From Gammaproteobacteria bacterium (GTDB lineage: Bacteria; Pseudomonadota; Gammaproteobacteria; Xanthomonadales; SZUA-36), in NCBI GenBank assembly GCA_030428105.1, contig JAUIBE010000033.1, positions 1 through 32,697 of the forward strand: a stretch of 32,697 bases of DNA, given 5' to 3'. Made by a program: the position numbers and the translations under genes. This document shows positions 1 through 10,360 of this stretch, piece by piece. How positions within the stretch are numbered: the stretch's first letter is position 1; each line of letters starts with the position of its first letter. Below the pieces are notes generated by a model. It made no database searches. It saw only the letters and a program-made list of their open reading frames with translations, and was not told the origin of the DNA.

Positions 1-187
1 GTTCCAGGCGCAGCACTTCGGGCGAACCGTAGCAGTGGTAGCGGATGGACTGCATGGTGTTGGGGCCGCTACGGCCGGCGGTCGGCTCCGGGCACTCGGC
101 CTCGTAGCTCAGAACAAAGCCGAGGGTGACGAAACCCACCACCAGCACCATCAGGAAACCCAGGCCAATCTTGTTTCTTAACTTCAT
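1..187 (-). CDS. Membrane-anchored MDR-family NAD(P)-dependent alcohol dehydrogenase, 5' part only
   Basis: Only the first 62 codons are in the window; the gene runs off the left edge. The protein begins with a lysine/arginine-containing N-terminus and one hydrophobic segment (about residues 8-27, GLGFLMVLVVGFVTLGFVL), then a linker, then IRYHCYGSPEVLRLE. That last string is the first beta-strand pattern of the zinc-type or quinone-oxidoreductase medium-chain dehydrogenase family, where it normally sits at the very N-terminus, so this is a version with an added membrane anchor. The ATG at 187 has a good AGGAGT ribosome site nine bases upstream, and it starts four bases after the stop of the upstream hydrolase gene, so the two are surely co-transcribed. 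Substrate unknown. Family call moderately sure, because the catalytic domain is outside the window. Confidence 0.72.
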   Translation of the reverse strand, partial: MKLRNKIGLGFLMVLVVGFVTLGFVLSYEAECPEPTAGRSGPNTMQSIRYHCYGSPEVLRLE

Positions 188-190
188 TCT

Positions 191-1234
191 TTACTCCTGC
201 TCGGCCGCCGGGGCCAGGAAACTGTTGACGATGGCGCTCACCCGCTGCTCTTCGCAGGAAGTGCCAAGGTGGCCGCAATTGCTCTCGATGCTCACATACA
301 ATGCCCCCAGCGAACCGGCCAGTTCGCGCGCCGGGGATTGGTACACCATCTGGTCGCTGGGCGTGCCAACCAGCAGCAACTCCGCCTGCACCGTGTTGCC
401 GTAGGAATTGTCGGCCGCGGCGGGGCCGGCATAAACATCGTGGCCGAGGATGGCGTGGAGCTGGGCCTTGTAGTCGTTCGGGTCGGTGGTCATGCGGCCC
501 ATCTGCATCTGCTCGCGAAACTGTGGAAAGCCCTCCAGCGGCACGTTTTCGACCAGGTATTCCGGTGTCCACAGGGCCAGCATTTCGAACGAGCCGATCA
601 GCTGCATGATGGCTTCATCCGCGACACCGGCAGCCTGCATGGTGTTGATGGCATCGACGTAGCTGTTCCACAGGGCCAGGTCGTAGCTGCTTAGTTTCGG
701 CGTGGCGTCTACGGCCACCACCTTGTCCATGAACTGGGGGTGCTGGCCGGCCCATTGCAGCGCCTGGATGCCGCCCATGGAGATTCCCACCACGGCGTAA
801 GCGCGGTCGAAATCGAGGAAGTCGCTTAGCAGGCGGTGGGATGCATTGACCATGTCGGCGATGGTGATGGCGGGAAACGCCTCACCCGACTGGCGAACGC
901 TGTTGGAAGGCGATGTGGAGATGCCGTTTCCAAGCGAATCGACAGCCACCACGTAGTACTTGTCAGTATCAACCAGCTTGCCCGGGCCAATTTTGCCGAC
1001 CTGGAACAGGTCAGCCGCCGAACCCCCAAACCAACTGGGAAACACCACCACGTTGGAACGATCGGCCTTGAGTGTTCCGGCGGTGATGTAGCCAATAGCG
1101 GTGTGCTGCAGCACCTCGCCGGAAACCAGTTCGAAATCGCCAATCGCAGCGAACTGCTGCTCTGGCTCGCCGGCATCCGCAACGGCAGAAGCGGCCAGCA
1201 CAGAAAACAGGCATAACAAAATCCAGTGACGCAT
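191..1234 (-). CDS. Secreted alpha/beta-hydrolase of the MetX (homoserine acetyltransferase)-like family
   Basis: A 347-residue protein with a signal peptide (about residues 1-20, ending near AVADA) followed by an alpha/beta-hydrolase fold. The nucleophile elbow is GISMGG with Ser152. The oxyanion-side region FPSWFGGSAAD and the VVAVDSLGNGISTSPSNS stretch match the homoserine O-acetyltransferase subgroup. The C-terminal catalytic His is probably in SNCGHLGTSCE. Exported members of this family are not methionine enzymes; they are generally annotated only as alpha/beta hydrolases, so a biosynthetic role is not claimed. The ATG at 1234 is preceded by GGAG. The gene lies three bases upstream of a membrane-anchored dehydrogenase, suggesting they act on a common substrate in or at the periplasm. 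A 9-base sequence (TCCAGGCTA) occurs twice, 10 bases apart, just upstream at 1242-1260. Confidence 0.85.
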   Translation of the reverse strand: MRHWILLCLFSVLAASAVADAGEPEQQFAAIGDFELVSGEVLQHTAIGYITAGTLKADRSNVVVFPSWFGGSAADLFQVGKIGPGKLVDTDKYYVVAVDSLGNGISTSPSNSVRQSGEAFPAITIADMVNASHRLLSDFLDFDRAYAVVGISMGGIQALQWAGQHPQFMDKVVAVDATPKLSSYDLALWNSYVDAINTMQAAGVADEAIMQLIGSFEMLALWTPEYLVENVPLEGFPQFREQMQMGRMTTDPNDYKAQLHAILGHDVYAGPAAADNSYGNTVQAELLLVGTPSDQMVYQSPARELAGSLGALYVSIESNCGHLGTSCEEQRVSAIVNSFLAPAAEQE

Positions 1235-1370
1235 TCATCGCTCCAGGCTAGTCCAGGCTATGGGCACAAGGTTGAACGCGGGGTGAGCACGCGTCCGCGT
1301 GTGCCCGCGGCACGAAGAGTGTACCGTTTCCGCACCGCCTGCAACGGTGCCAAAAGTACAGTGCACACCG

Positions 1371-1398
1371 CCCGCCGGGATTGACCGGTCCCGGCGGG
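1371..1398 (-). terminator. GC-rich hairpin after katG
   Basis: A perfect 10-base inverted repeat (CCCGCCGGGA and its complement) with an 8-base loop lies 14 bases beyond the katG stop codon. On the minus strand a weak TTTT follows only some 16 bases later, so it is either a poor intrinsic terminator or an mRNA 3'-end stabiliser. Confidence 0.5.
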
Positions 1399-1412
1399 GC
1401 GTACATACCGAA

Positions 1413-3726
<2,314 letters not shown>

Positions 3727-4158
3727 TTATTGGTAGGTTTGGCCGGCGACCTTCAGCCAGCCGCCAGGGTGGTTGCCCTGCGGGTCGTGGTGAGTCCAGT
3801 GTATAACGCCGCCGCGATCGTTCCACTCGTACTGGCCCTGGAACTCCACACTATCACCAACCTTCAGCCCGGAAACGCGCGGCGCCAGGTCAATGTTGTG
3901 CGCCACCAGCACCGTGTGCTGATTATCAATCGACAATACGAAACGTTGATGACGGCTGCCCTCGTTGTCGTCGGCGAGCACCCGCGAAACCATCCCCTGC
4001 CCCTGCACCAGCACGCCGCTGCGGCGATCTTCATAGGCGGCAATAATCGCCGAGTTGTCACCGCTGGCAGGGCCACCGATGAAGCCACCCCCCTGGAATT
4101 CATTGAAGCCCAGCCAGGCCACTGCGGCCAGGATGAGGATGTACTTGAGGTTTTTCAT
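3727..4158 (-). CDS. DUF3465 family exported protein
   Basis: A 143-residue protein with an N-terminal hydrophobic segment (about residues 4-18) and a C-terminal small beta-barrel-like domain. The stretch HQRFVLSIDNQHTVLVAHNID, then LKVGDSVEFQGQYEWNDRGG, and the closing IHWTHHDPQGNHPGGWLKV are the family signature of DUF3465. The function of DUF3465 is not known; the fold resembles an OB-type domain, and the HWTHHDP motif with clustered histidines suggests a possible metal or nucleotide ligand site, which is inference. Its ATG overlaps the TGA of the preceding gene (ATGA, 4155-4158), so translation is coupled to the two membrane proteins upstream. Confidence 0.88.
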   Translation of the reverse strand: MKNLKYILILAAVAWLGFNEFQGGGFIGGPASGDNSAIIAAYEDRRSGVLVQGQGMVSRVLADDNEGSRHQRFVLSIDNQHTVLVAHNIDLAPRVSGLKVGDSVEFQGQYEWNDRGGVIHWTHHDPQGNHPGGWLKVAGQTYQ

Positions 4159-4589
4159 GGCGTAGAGGGTACCTTACCGGCGCGCAGCTGGGCGCGAATC
4201 GCCGCAAGCAGGTAAACCAGCAAGGCAAACGCTGCCGCCACTTCAAACCAGATGGTGAAGTTCATGGTGAAGGTGTGTGCGGAAAAAGGCGCGGCGAAGT
4301 AGTGATCCAGCCCGGCAAAGCCAAGCACGGCATAGATCACTAGTATTACCAGGCCGGCAACTGCTTTCCCGGCGCGGACCAACAACAGGCCGGTAAGGCC
4401 AATGGCAAACACGACAAGCCATGCGACGTACACCTGCGCACGCGTCAGCCAGTTGGGAAGCCCCGGGTAATCAGCCAGGAATTCTGCGTTGTGGGTGAAG
4501 TGAAGCAGGCTGGCCAGGGTGTAGAGCACGAACAGCGCCAACAGGGGCAAAGGCACGCCCCGTAAGGAACCTACGCTCGAAGCGCTCAC
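4155..4589 (-). CDS. Four-helix integral membrane protein of unknown function
   Basis: The 144-residue reading uses a GTG start at 4589 that overlaps the stop of the upstream gene (GTGA). A longer in-frame reading to 4802 exists, but its extra N-terminus is arginine/proline-rich nonsense antisense-like text lying over the upstream gene, so it is rejected. The protein has about four hydrophobic segments: LPLLALFVLYTLASLLHF, VYVAWLVVFAIGLTGLLLV, VAGLVILVIYAVLGFAGL and FEVAAAFALLVYLLAAI. The loop TLASLLHFTHNAEFLADYPG followed by LPNWLT looks conserved and histidine/acid rich. I do not recognise a named family. It is the middle gene of a three-gene cassette with 4-base overlaps on both sides. Confidence 0.75.
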   Translation of the reverse strand: MSASSVGSLRGVPLPLLALFVLYTLASLLHFTHNAEFLADYPGLPNWLTRAQVYVAWLVVFAIGLTGLLLVRAGKAVAGLVILVIYAVLGFAGLDHYFAAPFSAHTFTMNFTIWFEVAAAFALLVYLLAAIRAQLRAGKVPSTP

Positions 4590-4864
4590 CGGTAGAACCG
4601 CCGCGTGTCGATCAGGCCACGGACAAACCTGAGAAAGCCGGTCCAGATGGTGCTCCACAAATTGCGGCAGTGGCCCGGGGCCAGAAGGCCGAACAGGCCG
4701 AAGGCGATGGTGAGGGTCCACGCGGTCCAGATGCCCGCCATTTGAGCATCGAATATCCGTACGACGATGAAACCCAGGATGCGGCCGAAGAAAAATCCGC
4801 AAAGCGCGCCGATGGCGGCGGAGATCAGGCGGTCAAGGGGTGAGTTCGGTCCGGTGGATTCCAA
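4586..4864 (-). CDS. Small membrane protein, unknown
   Basis: A 92-residue protein with two hydrophobic stretches (about residues 14-35, AAIGALCGFFFGRILGFIVV, and 45-63, AWTLTIAFGLFGLLAPG) and a basic C-terminus ending RRFYR. The only plausible start is a TTG at 4864; the frame is closed by a stop 24 bases further up and no ATG lies in between. No clear ribosome site is visible, so the start is uncertain. It is probably the first gene of the overlapping cassette that ends with the DUF3465 protein. The name and function are unknown. Confidence 0.6.
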   Translation of the reverse strand: MESTGPNSPLDRLISAAIGALCGFFFGRILGFIVVRIFDAQMAGIWTAWTLTIAFGLFGLLAPGHCRNLWSTIWTGFLRFVRGLIDTRRFYR

Positions 4865-4931
4865 TGCGTGGCACGGGTGGCTGTGAGGTCATTGGATATG
4901 GTACGTCAATTGGATAATTTGACCCCGAACT

Positions 4932-5862
4932 TCAGGTTCTTTCTATCCAAAAACTTCCACCACCGAAACCTGCGCCGCTTTCCAGGTTCAGTGCTTTAAC
5001 CACCAAATCGGGGTACTTCCAGAAGGCAAATGATGAGCCGAACACCACTCTAAAACCCTCGGTAAACATCAACAAAGCGCGCAACAGATACTGCTCGTTC
5101 CAACTCCTGTTCTCTTGCAGCACCCAGTTTTTCGGGTAGTCGAACGGGAAAAATATGTCGTGCACATGGATGCGAACTCCAACTGAAAGCCGCGGGAGCA
5201 CTTCGAAAAAGAGGTAGTTGACGTCACTGCCCGTTTTCGCAACATGTGAGGAGTCGATAAAGAGAATATCGCCGGACTGAAGGTTGGAGAAAAACTCCAG
5301 CGGCAGGTCTTCCACCTTCTTTTCGATGACTTGCGAGATACCCGGCACTTCCGACTTCAGGAACTCCCTCGGGTAAGGTTCCACGCAAGTAACCTCGAGT
5401 GCGCCATCCAGAATGCGGTGTGCAACGTCCGCGGCCAATAGTGACGAAAATCCGGACCCGATCTCGATCATCCTGCGTGGCTTCCAGTGATTGAGAAGCA
5501 CAAACAGGAGCCTCGGATCCAACCAGCTGAATTGGGTATTGCGTGTATAAAACTGGGTGGGGCTGGTTACTTCAGCGGCAGTCTCGGGGTATGAATATTC
5601 CTGGATATACCTGGGGAAGACATCGGTAAGGATGGTTGCGTGAGACTCGTGCGAGAAATCTATCCCCAGGGGTTCAGTGACATCATTGGGCGCCGGCCAG
5701 ATTTTCGAAGTGTCTATCGAAGCCGGGTCAACAATCGGGGAATAAAAATGCCCCCCCCCTGAAAGCCGTTGTTATTTCGAGGTTTTCTGCAGCGTGGTCA
5801 TGAGGCTCAGTGTTACTTCTTCGCGACCTAACCCGGTTGACGACTTTTTTTATTAGTTGCAT
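4932..5862 (-). CDS. Class I SAM-dependent methyltransferase (Methyltransf_24-like), frameshifted at a G9 tract
   Basis: The C-terminal 196 residues are continuous: IEIGSGFSS is the SAM-binding loop, VTCVEPYP the acidic second strand, DILFIDSSHVAKTGSDVNYL the catalytic-site region and RIHVHDIFFPFDYP the fourth strand. The same frame continues upstream through HFYSPIVDP and GIDFSHESHATIL, which this family needs, but meets a stop at 5772-5774 and has no good start. A start ATG at 5862 gives MQLIKKVVNRVR and runs to TTAF in another frame. The two frames meet in a run of nine G (coding strand, 5751-5759); eight G would join them into one 309-residue protein. So this is a phase-variable gene, a pseudogene or a homopolymer sequencing error. 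Family members often decorate glycans or natural products. Substrate unknown. Confidence 0.75.
5751..5759 (-). repeat. Homopolymer tract G9 inside a methyltransferase gene
   Basis: Nine consecutive C on the plus strand (G on the coding strand) lie at codon 36-38 of the methyltransferase. Loss of one base would restore the full frame. Tracts of this length are both prone to slippage in the cell and to sequencing error. Confidence 0.9.
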
Positions 5863-6070
5863 TTTCTTGATTCCGGCTGTGCTGGAATTGGTACTCCGAG
5901 ATTGAAGCTGGCCGCTTTTGTTGCAGCGGCGCTATTTTAGCTGAGCTTTGGGAAGGATGTGGTGAGGGAGGGACAGAACAAGCGCACTAAACTTGGTTGC
6001 CATTCCAAACTGAAGGCACCCCAAGTTCAGTAGAATGTGGCTCAAGCCGGGTTATACCCAGAGACAAAGA
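5863..6070. other. Divergent intergenic region between two methyltransferase genes
   Basis: About 200 bases with promoters expected in both directions. It contains a T-rich stretch, but I see no clear promoter, operator or RNA element. Confidence 0.3.
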
Positions 6071-7078
6071 ATGAGCAACTCAGAATATTCGAAGAAAGTT
6101 GAGCAGGAAATCGATCACTACAGACAGGTCGAGAACATACACGACTTGCCTGATATTTATCATTTTTGGGCAAGGGAGTTTCTGCTCCCAAAGATGCAGC
6201 AAGTATTCGGTACGGGAAGTGAAATTCTTTTCTACGCCAACACTATTGCAGAGCAGAGCAAGGGCGCTAATGTACCAACGAAGTACTTAAGCCTCGGAGC
6301 GGGCGACGCTGTGATTGAGACGGCCATCGTCCACGAGCTACGAGCAATGGGGGTGGAGAATTTTCACATTAGCTGTTTGGAAATCTCGCCCGCACTCATC
6401 GAACGCGCCGCTTCGCGAATTGCTGCCGAAGGTCTGAGCCAATGGATTTCGTTCACCCAGGGGGACGTCAACACATGGACCGCCGCAGAACCCGAATCAT
6501 TTGATGGAGTCATCGCCAACCAGTTCTTGCACCATATCGTTGAACTGGAATTTGTCTTCGACCAAATCAAGCGCGCTCTAAAACCTGACGGTTTGCTGAT
6601 GTCCATTGACATGATCGGCAGGAATGGACATATGCGCTGGCCGGAGGCTTTGGCCATTATTAACCCCGTTTGGGAGGCGTTGGATCAGCGCTACAAGTAC
6701 AACCACCAGATGAAACGGGTCGACACAGAGTTCCTGAACTGGGACTGCTCCACTGAAGGGTTCGAAGGCATTCGCGCCCAGGATATCCTGCCTTTGCTGG
6801 TAGATCGCTTTAAATTCAAAGTCTTTCTGGGTTTTGGCAACTTAACGGACGTTTTCGTAGATCGAGGTTATGGTCATAACTACGACCCTGACAGCGAAAA
6901 GGACCGAAACTTCATCTCGGCGCTGGCCTCAACCAACGACTATCTCATCGACTCGGGGTTCATAAAACCAACCATGATGTTTGCGCAGGTAGGGAAACAG
7001 GAATTCGAAACCAAAACATATAAACACTGGACGCCCGAGTTTTGCGTGAGAAGCACTGGCGCGGAATCACCGACCTGA
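6071..7078 (+). CDS. Class I SAM-dependent methyltransferase
   Basis: A 335-residue protein from the ATG at 6071; an in-frame ATG 36 bases upstream (6035) would add MWLKPGYTQRQR, which does not look like part of the family, and neither start has a strong ribosome site. The N-terminal part (HFWAREFLLPKMQQVFG) is followed by a Rossmann methyltransferase core: motif I YLSLGAGDAVIE (about residues 78-89), motif II HISCLEISP, motif IV SFDGVIANQFLHHI and motif V LKPDGLLMSIDMIG. The C-terminal 120 residues are specific and unrecognised. It faces away from another methyltransferase gene at 4932-5862. Similar enzymes occur in surface glycan and small-molecule clusters, but no glycosyltransferase is visible here, so no substrate is proposed. 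Confidence 0.85.
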   Translation: MSNSEYSKKVEQEIDHYRQVENIHDLPDIYHFWAREFLLPKMQQVFGTGSEILFYANTIAEQSKGANVPTKYLSLGAGDAVIETAIVHELRAMGVENFHISCLEISPALIERAASRIAAEGLSQWISFTQGDVNTWTAAEPESFDGVIANQFLHHIVELEFVFDQIKRALKPDGLLMSIDMIGRNGHMRWPEALAIINPVWEALDQRYKYNHQMKRVDTEFLNWDCSTEGFEGIRAQDILPLLVDRFKFKVFLGFGNLTDVFVDRGYGHNYDPDSEKDRNFISALASTNDYLIDSGFIKPTMMFAQVGKQEFETKTYKHWTPEFCVRSTGAESPT

Positions 7079-7161
7079 GAGCAGAAACGGCTGCGGGAAG
7101 GCGGTCTTTTTCGGGGGAGAGGGAGTGATTCAACACTGCGCTTCTGGACATCGATGAAATC

Positions 7162-8058
7162 TTGTTGAAACCGGTCAATCCCTTTAATCGTATTCACCTG
7201 TTGAGTGGCCTCGCTTGCCTGGTGCTTTCGCTGGCGCTGTTCTCCTCCACGGGCCACGCCCAGGAATCACTGCAGGATGAAAGGCCGGAACCGGCGCACT
7301 GGGCCTTTGCCTCGATCATTGGTACGGGGTGGTATGAGCTCGATGGCGGCCGCTCGGCATTCATCCTCACGGCCACACCACGCCAGCATATTCATGAGGC
7401 AGGTTTCACTGACTCTGGCGAGCGGGAGATGGGTTTTTACATCAACTATGACGCGGCGATAGGGGTGTTCGATCTTGATATCCCCGAGCTCATCGATTCC
7501 GACAACTTCAGCACGGTCAGTTTCACACCGGGCCTGGGTCTCGAGATTCCGGTCACCCCCGATTGGTACCTGCGTGCTTTTGGCAATGTCGGCTGGGGAA
7601 CATCAATTGGTGATGGCACTTCCGCCTGGATTTACTACGCGGGACTGAAGAGCCGTTTTCGCTTTGGTGGCCCAGACAAGAACTGGTCACTACTGAACGG
7701 GCTGTTCTACGCAGGCATCAACCCCGATGGTGGCCAGGCCCAGTCGGTGAGCGGATTGTTCACGGGCCTGGAGTTCAGTCACTCCATTCCGGCGGCGCGT
7801 GAGAACGCAAGCAACTTCCGGCTCCACTGGCAGCTTGGCTACACGCTAATCGAGGACCAGGTTCGGGTTGCCACCCAGGGGCAGTCTTACCAGTCCATTG
7901 GCAATACCGCGGAAATTGGGGTCGCCATCAGCCGACCGGAGCGGCCATTCAGTTTCTGGTTCATGGAGTTCGACCGGGTGGGGGCCACCTACTCGGTGGA
8001 TTCCCGGGGGAATTTCGAGGCGCTGACCCTAAATTTTACTTCATGGTTTGACAAATGA
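7162..8058 (+). CDS. Secreted beta-rich, probably outer-membrane-associated protein of unknown function
   Basis: A 298-residue protein read from TTG at 7162; the frame is open only to 7129 and contains no ATG before the signal peptide, so a TTG start (7162 or 7165) is the best choice. The N-terminus is a clear signal peptide with cleavage after GHA (about residue 33). The mature part alternates polar and aromatic residues in strand-like stretches, for example WIYYAGLKSRFRFGG, FRLHWQLGYTLIEDQV and the end FEALTLNFTSWF, as in small outer-membrane beta-barrels. I do not recognise a specific family. It is monocistronic: an intrinsic terminator lies about 50 bases after the stop. Confidence 0.72.
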   Translation: MLKPVNPFNRIHLLSGLACLVLSLALFSSTGHAQESLQDERPEPAHWAFASIIGTGWYELDGGRSAFILTATPRQHIHEAGFTDSGEREMGFYINYDAAIGVFDLDIPELIDSDNFSTVSFTPGLGLEIPVTPDWYLRAFGNVGWGTSIGDGTSAWIYYAGLKSRFRFGGPDKNWSLLNGLFYAGINPDGGQAQSVSGLFTGLEFSHSIPAARENASNFRLHWQLGYTLIEDQVRVATQGQSYQSIGNTAEIGVAISRPERPFSFWFMEFDRVGATYSVDSRGNFEALTLNFTSWFDK

Positions 8059-8107
8059 AGCCGGACGGGCCGACGGGGCCCTCAACCCTCGACCCCGGCG
8101 AAAACAA

Positions 8108-8134
8108 AAAAGGCCACCGCAAGGGTGGCCTTTT
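8108..8134. terminator. Strong bidirectional intrinsic terminator; probably the original terminator of tRNA-Gln
   Basis: A perfect 11-base stem (AAAAGGCCACC) with a 5-base loop. On the plus strand it is followed by TTTTCTTGTTTT and ends the 7162-8058 gene. On the minus strand it is followed by a longer run, TTTTTTGTTTT. It sits seven bases left of the displaced tRNA-Gln 3' end, so before the island arrived it lay directly behind the tRNA gene. Confidence 0.92.
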
Positions 8135-8140
8135 CTTGTT

Positions 8141-8160
8141 TTGGCTGGGGGAGAGGGATT
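8141..8160 (-). repeat. Island attachment site, left copy (displaced tRNA-Gln 3' end)
   Basis: Twenty bases identical to 31702-31721, which form the CCA end, the 3' acceptor strand and part of the T-arm of tRNA-Gln. The next base differs (T against C), and the rest of the tRNA is absent here. The same orientation as the intact copy makes a direct repeat flanking the island. Confidence 0.9.
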
Positions 8161-8321
8161 TCACAGCCAATAAACACCGTGTACATCACGCAATAATCAC
8201 GAGTATAACCCTCTGTCCCACAGGTGTTTTATTAAATTCCCGACAATACACTTGTAAACACCCATGAACACACATTAATATGTTTTAATAGGGTAGATAA
8301 TAGGAAGAGAAGACTTCGAGT
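8161..8321. promoter_or_regulatory. Integrase upstream region with possible arm-type sites
   Basis: AT-rich stretch between the attachment site and the integrase. TAAACACC occurs twice in the same orientation (around 8171 and 8256) and once as an inverted relative (GGTGTTTTA near 8224). TTTTAATAGGGTAG at 8283-8296 has a near copy, TTTTATAGGGTAG, beside the right attachment site at 31626-31638. Such repeats are typical of integrase or excisionase arm sites, but this is inference. Confidence 0.4.
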
Positions 8322-9695
8322 ATGCCTAAGAAAGCAAAACAACTGACAGACCTTCAAGTTCGAAGGCTCAAACACGGCTTTGTTAAGGGTAAAGCAAGAA
8401 ACCAGGAATTAATCAAAAACCCCAAGGGGACACCCTGCACGGTTCTCCACGCAGTGGGTGGTGTTGGTGGGCTCTATTTACAGGTGACGCCGACAGGTGC
8501 GCGCTCGTGGATATTGAAGTTCAGAACCAAGGCAGGCAAAAACCGTGAAATGGGTTTGGGTCCATATCCCGAAGTGCCACTGAAGGAAGCACGAGATACA
8601 GCCAGGTTCTTCAAGGGGCAAGTGAGAGAGGGTTTGGACCCCGTCATGATTCGAAAGGAAACTGCCGAATTTGAACGCCGACAACAACAGAAACAGATCG
8701 CGTTCAGGGAAGTCTTCAATACTTTTTTAACCAAGAAGAAAGCTGAAATTGAACCCAGAGGCGCGAAACAATTGGAGAACACCTTCAAACGATACGTATT
8801 GCCATTAATCGGTGATCGTATTGTCGGTCAGATCAAACGTCAGGACATCTTGCACATCCTGACTCAGCCGCAATCTGACAAACAAGGCGCGCCGTTGTGG
8901 GAGTGCAAAAACACAACTGCTGACCAACTTCGAGGATGGCTGGACCAGGTGTTTAACCATGCAAAGTTCCAGGGGGTGTACAGCGGTGACAATCCGGCTG
9001 AATGGAAGGGCAATCTGGCCGAGGCGCTACCCAAGCCTTCCAAGGTACACAACAAAGCACACTTTCCGGCATTGCCATTCGAGCGCGCTCCAGAATTCAT
9101 AACCGAACTGAGAAAGCGAGAAGGCACAGCAGCGCGTGCACTTGAACTCGCTGTCCTTTGCGCCGCACGCTCTCAAGACGTTCGGGGCGCTCGGTGGGAC
9201 GAGGTCGATTATGGCAAGTGCTGTTGGAATATACCCGCTGAACGCATGAAAACGGGTGAGCCACATACTGTTCCACTATCTGATGCTGCAATCACATTGT
9301 TGAAGGATGCACCACGTTTACACAGTGAACTGATATTTCCCGGCCCGAGGAAAGGCGGAGAATTGTCAGACATGGCCTTGCTTAATGTAGTCAGGCGGAT
9401 GCACGACGCAGAGTTAAGAAACGAAGGAAGCGGATGGGTTGACCCAGCCGACGGGCGTCGAATAGTCCCTCACGGATTTCGATCAACATTCAAGGATTGG
9501 TGCATTGAGGAGACAGACACCCCCGACTTCCTTTCCGAAATGGCGCTGGCTCACAAAGTTGGCAACGAGGTCCGTCAGGCCTATCAGCGTAGTGACCTCT
9601 TTGCCAAGCGGCTGAAGCTAATGCGGCTGTGGGCGAAATTTCTTGGATATCCGGAAACCGGGGCAAAGGTGGTTCCGATGAGCGCGCGAGCGTGA
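8322..9695 (+). CDS. int: P4-type tyrosine-recombinase integrase
   Basis: Catalyses site-specific integration and excision of the island at tRNA-Gln. The 457-residue protein has the N-terminal DUF4102-like arm-binding domain (GGLYLQVTPTGARSWILKFR then KNREMGLGPYPEVPLKEAR), a central SAM-like core-binding domain (about 130-230) and a C-terminal catalytic domain. Catalytic residues are visible: Arg in LAVLCAARSQDVRGARW, the His-x-x-Arg of VPHGFRSTFKDW, a second His in MALAHKVGNEV and the nucleophile Tyr in VRQAYQRSDLF. It lies 160 bases inside the left attachment site, reading into the island. The start ATG follows GGAAGAGAAG. Its last codons overlap the GTG of the next gene. Confidence 0.96.
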   Translation: MPKKAKQLTDLQVRRLKHGFVKGKARNQELIKNPKGTPCTVLHAVGGVGGLYLQVTPTGARSWILKFRTKAGKNREMGLGPYPEVPLKEARDTARFFKGQVREGLDPVMIRKETAEFERRQQQKQIAFREVFNTFLTKKKAEIEPRGAKQLENTFKRYVLPLIGDRIVGQIKRQDILHILTQPQSDKQGAPLWECKNTTADQLRGWLDQVFNHAKFQGVYSGDNPAEWKGNLAEALPKPSKVHNKAHFPALPFERAPEFITELRKREGTAARALELAVLCAARSQDVRGARWDEVDYGKCCWNIPAERMKTGEPHTVPLSDAAITLLKDAPRLHSELIFPGPRKGGELSDMALLNVVRRMHDAELRNEGSGWVDPADGRRIVPHGFRSTFKDWCIEETDTPDFLSEMALAHKVGNEVRQAYQRSDLFAKRLKLMRLWAKFLGYPETGAKVVPMSARA

Positions 9696-10315
9696 ACGGA
9701 GAAGATGCCATTCTTTTGGCTCGCGCCGTCCTCAGAATGGAAACAGATGTTGGACTGCGAATGGACGACGATGGCGTTGAGGCCAAAGCAATGTCTCTGG
9801 CGTTCTCAACTGGCATTGAAGTCACGACAAATGGTGAGAAATGGACCCCGTCGCCTCAACACTTAATACCCGGAATGGCAAACTTCAAATTTGCCAGAGA
9901 GGCGCTGGAGCAGGGAAATCTAATATTTCTCTCCACCAATTTGACTCGACTCACAAAGGAAGCCGGAACTGACAAAGCGGCATACGATGCCTGTAAATTG
10001 ATTCTGAAAACTAATCTCAAAAACTTCGCCACTATACCTCCTCAACTCGCACGGTGGGCCTCTTCGGATCCTGTTCGAGTAAGGAAGGGCGCCCACAAAA
10101 ATAAGCCTCGTGATCACGCCATAAGTCTTGCTGTTTATTGGTTAGTACAACAAGGTCTCTCGGCCACGCGAAACGACGCATCTTTCGAAAAAGACAGCGC
10201 GTGTGATTACGTGAGCGAGGCTCTGATACGGGAGGGGGTTGGGTGCAGCTTTAGTGCGGTCAAGGCCGTGTGGAATAATTACAAGCATGAATTTTTAGCA
10301 CGCGATATGCCTTAA
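9692..10315 (+). CDS. Unknown protein translationally coupled to the integrase
   Basis: The GTG at 9692 overlaps the integrase stop (GTGA), giving 207 residues; the longer open frame back to 9629 lies wholly inside the integrase and has no support. The sequence is mixed alpha/beta without membrane segments, and no family is recognised. The N-terminal part (EDAILLARAVLRMETDVGL) and the C-terminal part (RDHAISLAVYWLVQQGLS and SFSAVKAVWNNYKHEFL) look helical; the C-terminal end could be a DNA-binding or protein-contact helix bundle. Its place between integrase and the AlpA-like regulator suggests a role in island mobility or replication, but that rests on context alone. Confidence 0.7.
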   Translation: MNGEDAILLARAVLRMETDVGLRMDDDGVEAKAMSLAFSTGIEVTTNGEKWTPSPQHLIPGMANFKFAREALEQGNLIFLSTNLTRLTKEAGTDKAAYDACKLILKTNLKNFATIPPQLARWASSDPVRVRKGAHKNKPRDHAISLAVYWLVQQGLSATRNDASFEKDSACDYVSEALIREGVGCSFSAVKAVWNNYKHEFLARDMP

Positions 10316-10360
10316 CACTCCCCATGATTTCCGTTATCCAGTAAATACGAGGATACGGAA

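Noticed and set aside
191-1234. Methionine biosynthesis MetX
   Set aside because: The protein has a signal peptide and stands beside a membrane-anchored dehydrogenase, not methionine genes.
4155-4802. Longer version of the 144-residue membrane protein (215 residues)
   Set aside because: The added N-terminus is arginine/proline-rich and overlaps the whole upstream small gene; the GTG at 4589 with a 4-base overlap explains the arrangement better.
8141-8180. A second tRNA-Gln
   Set aside because: Only the last 20 bases match; anticodon and D-arms are missing. It is the displaced attachment fragment.
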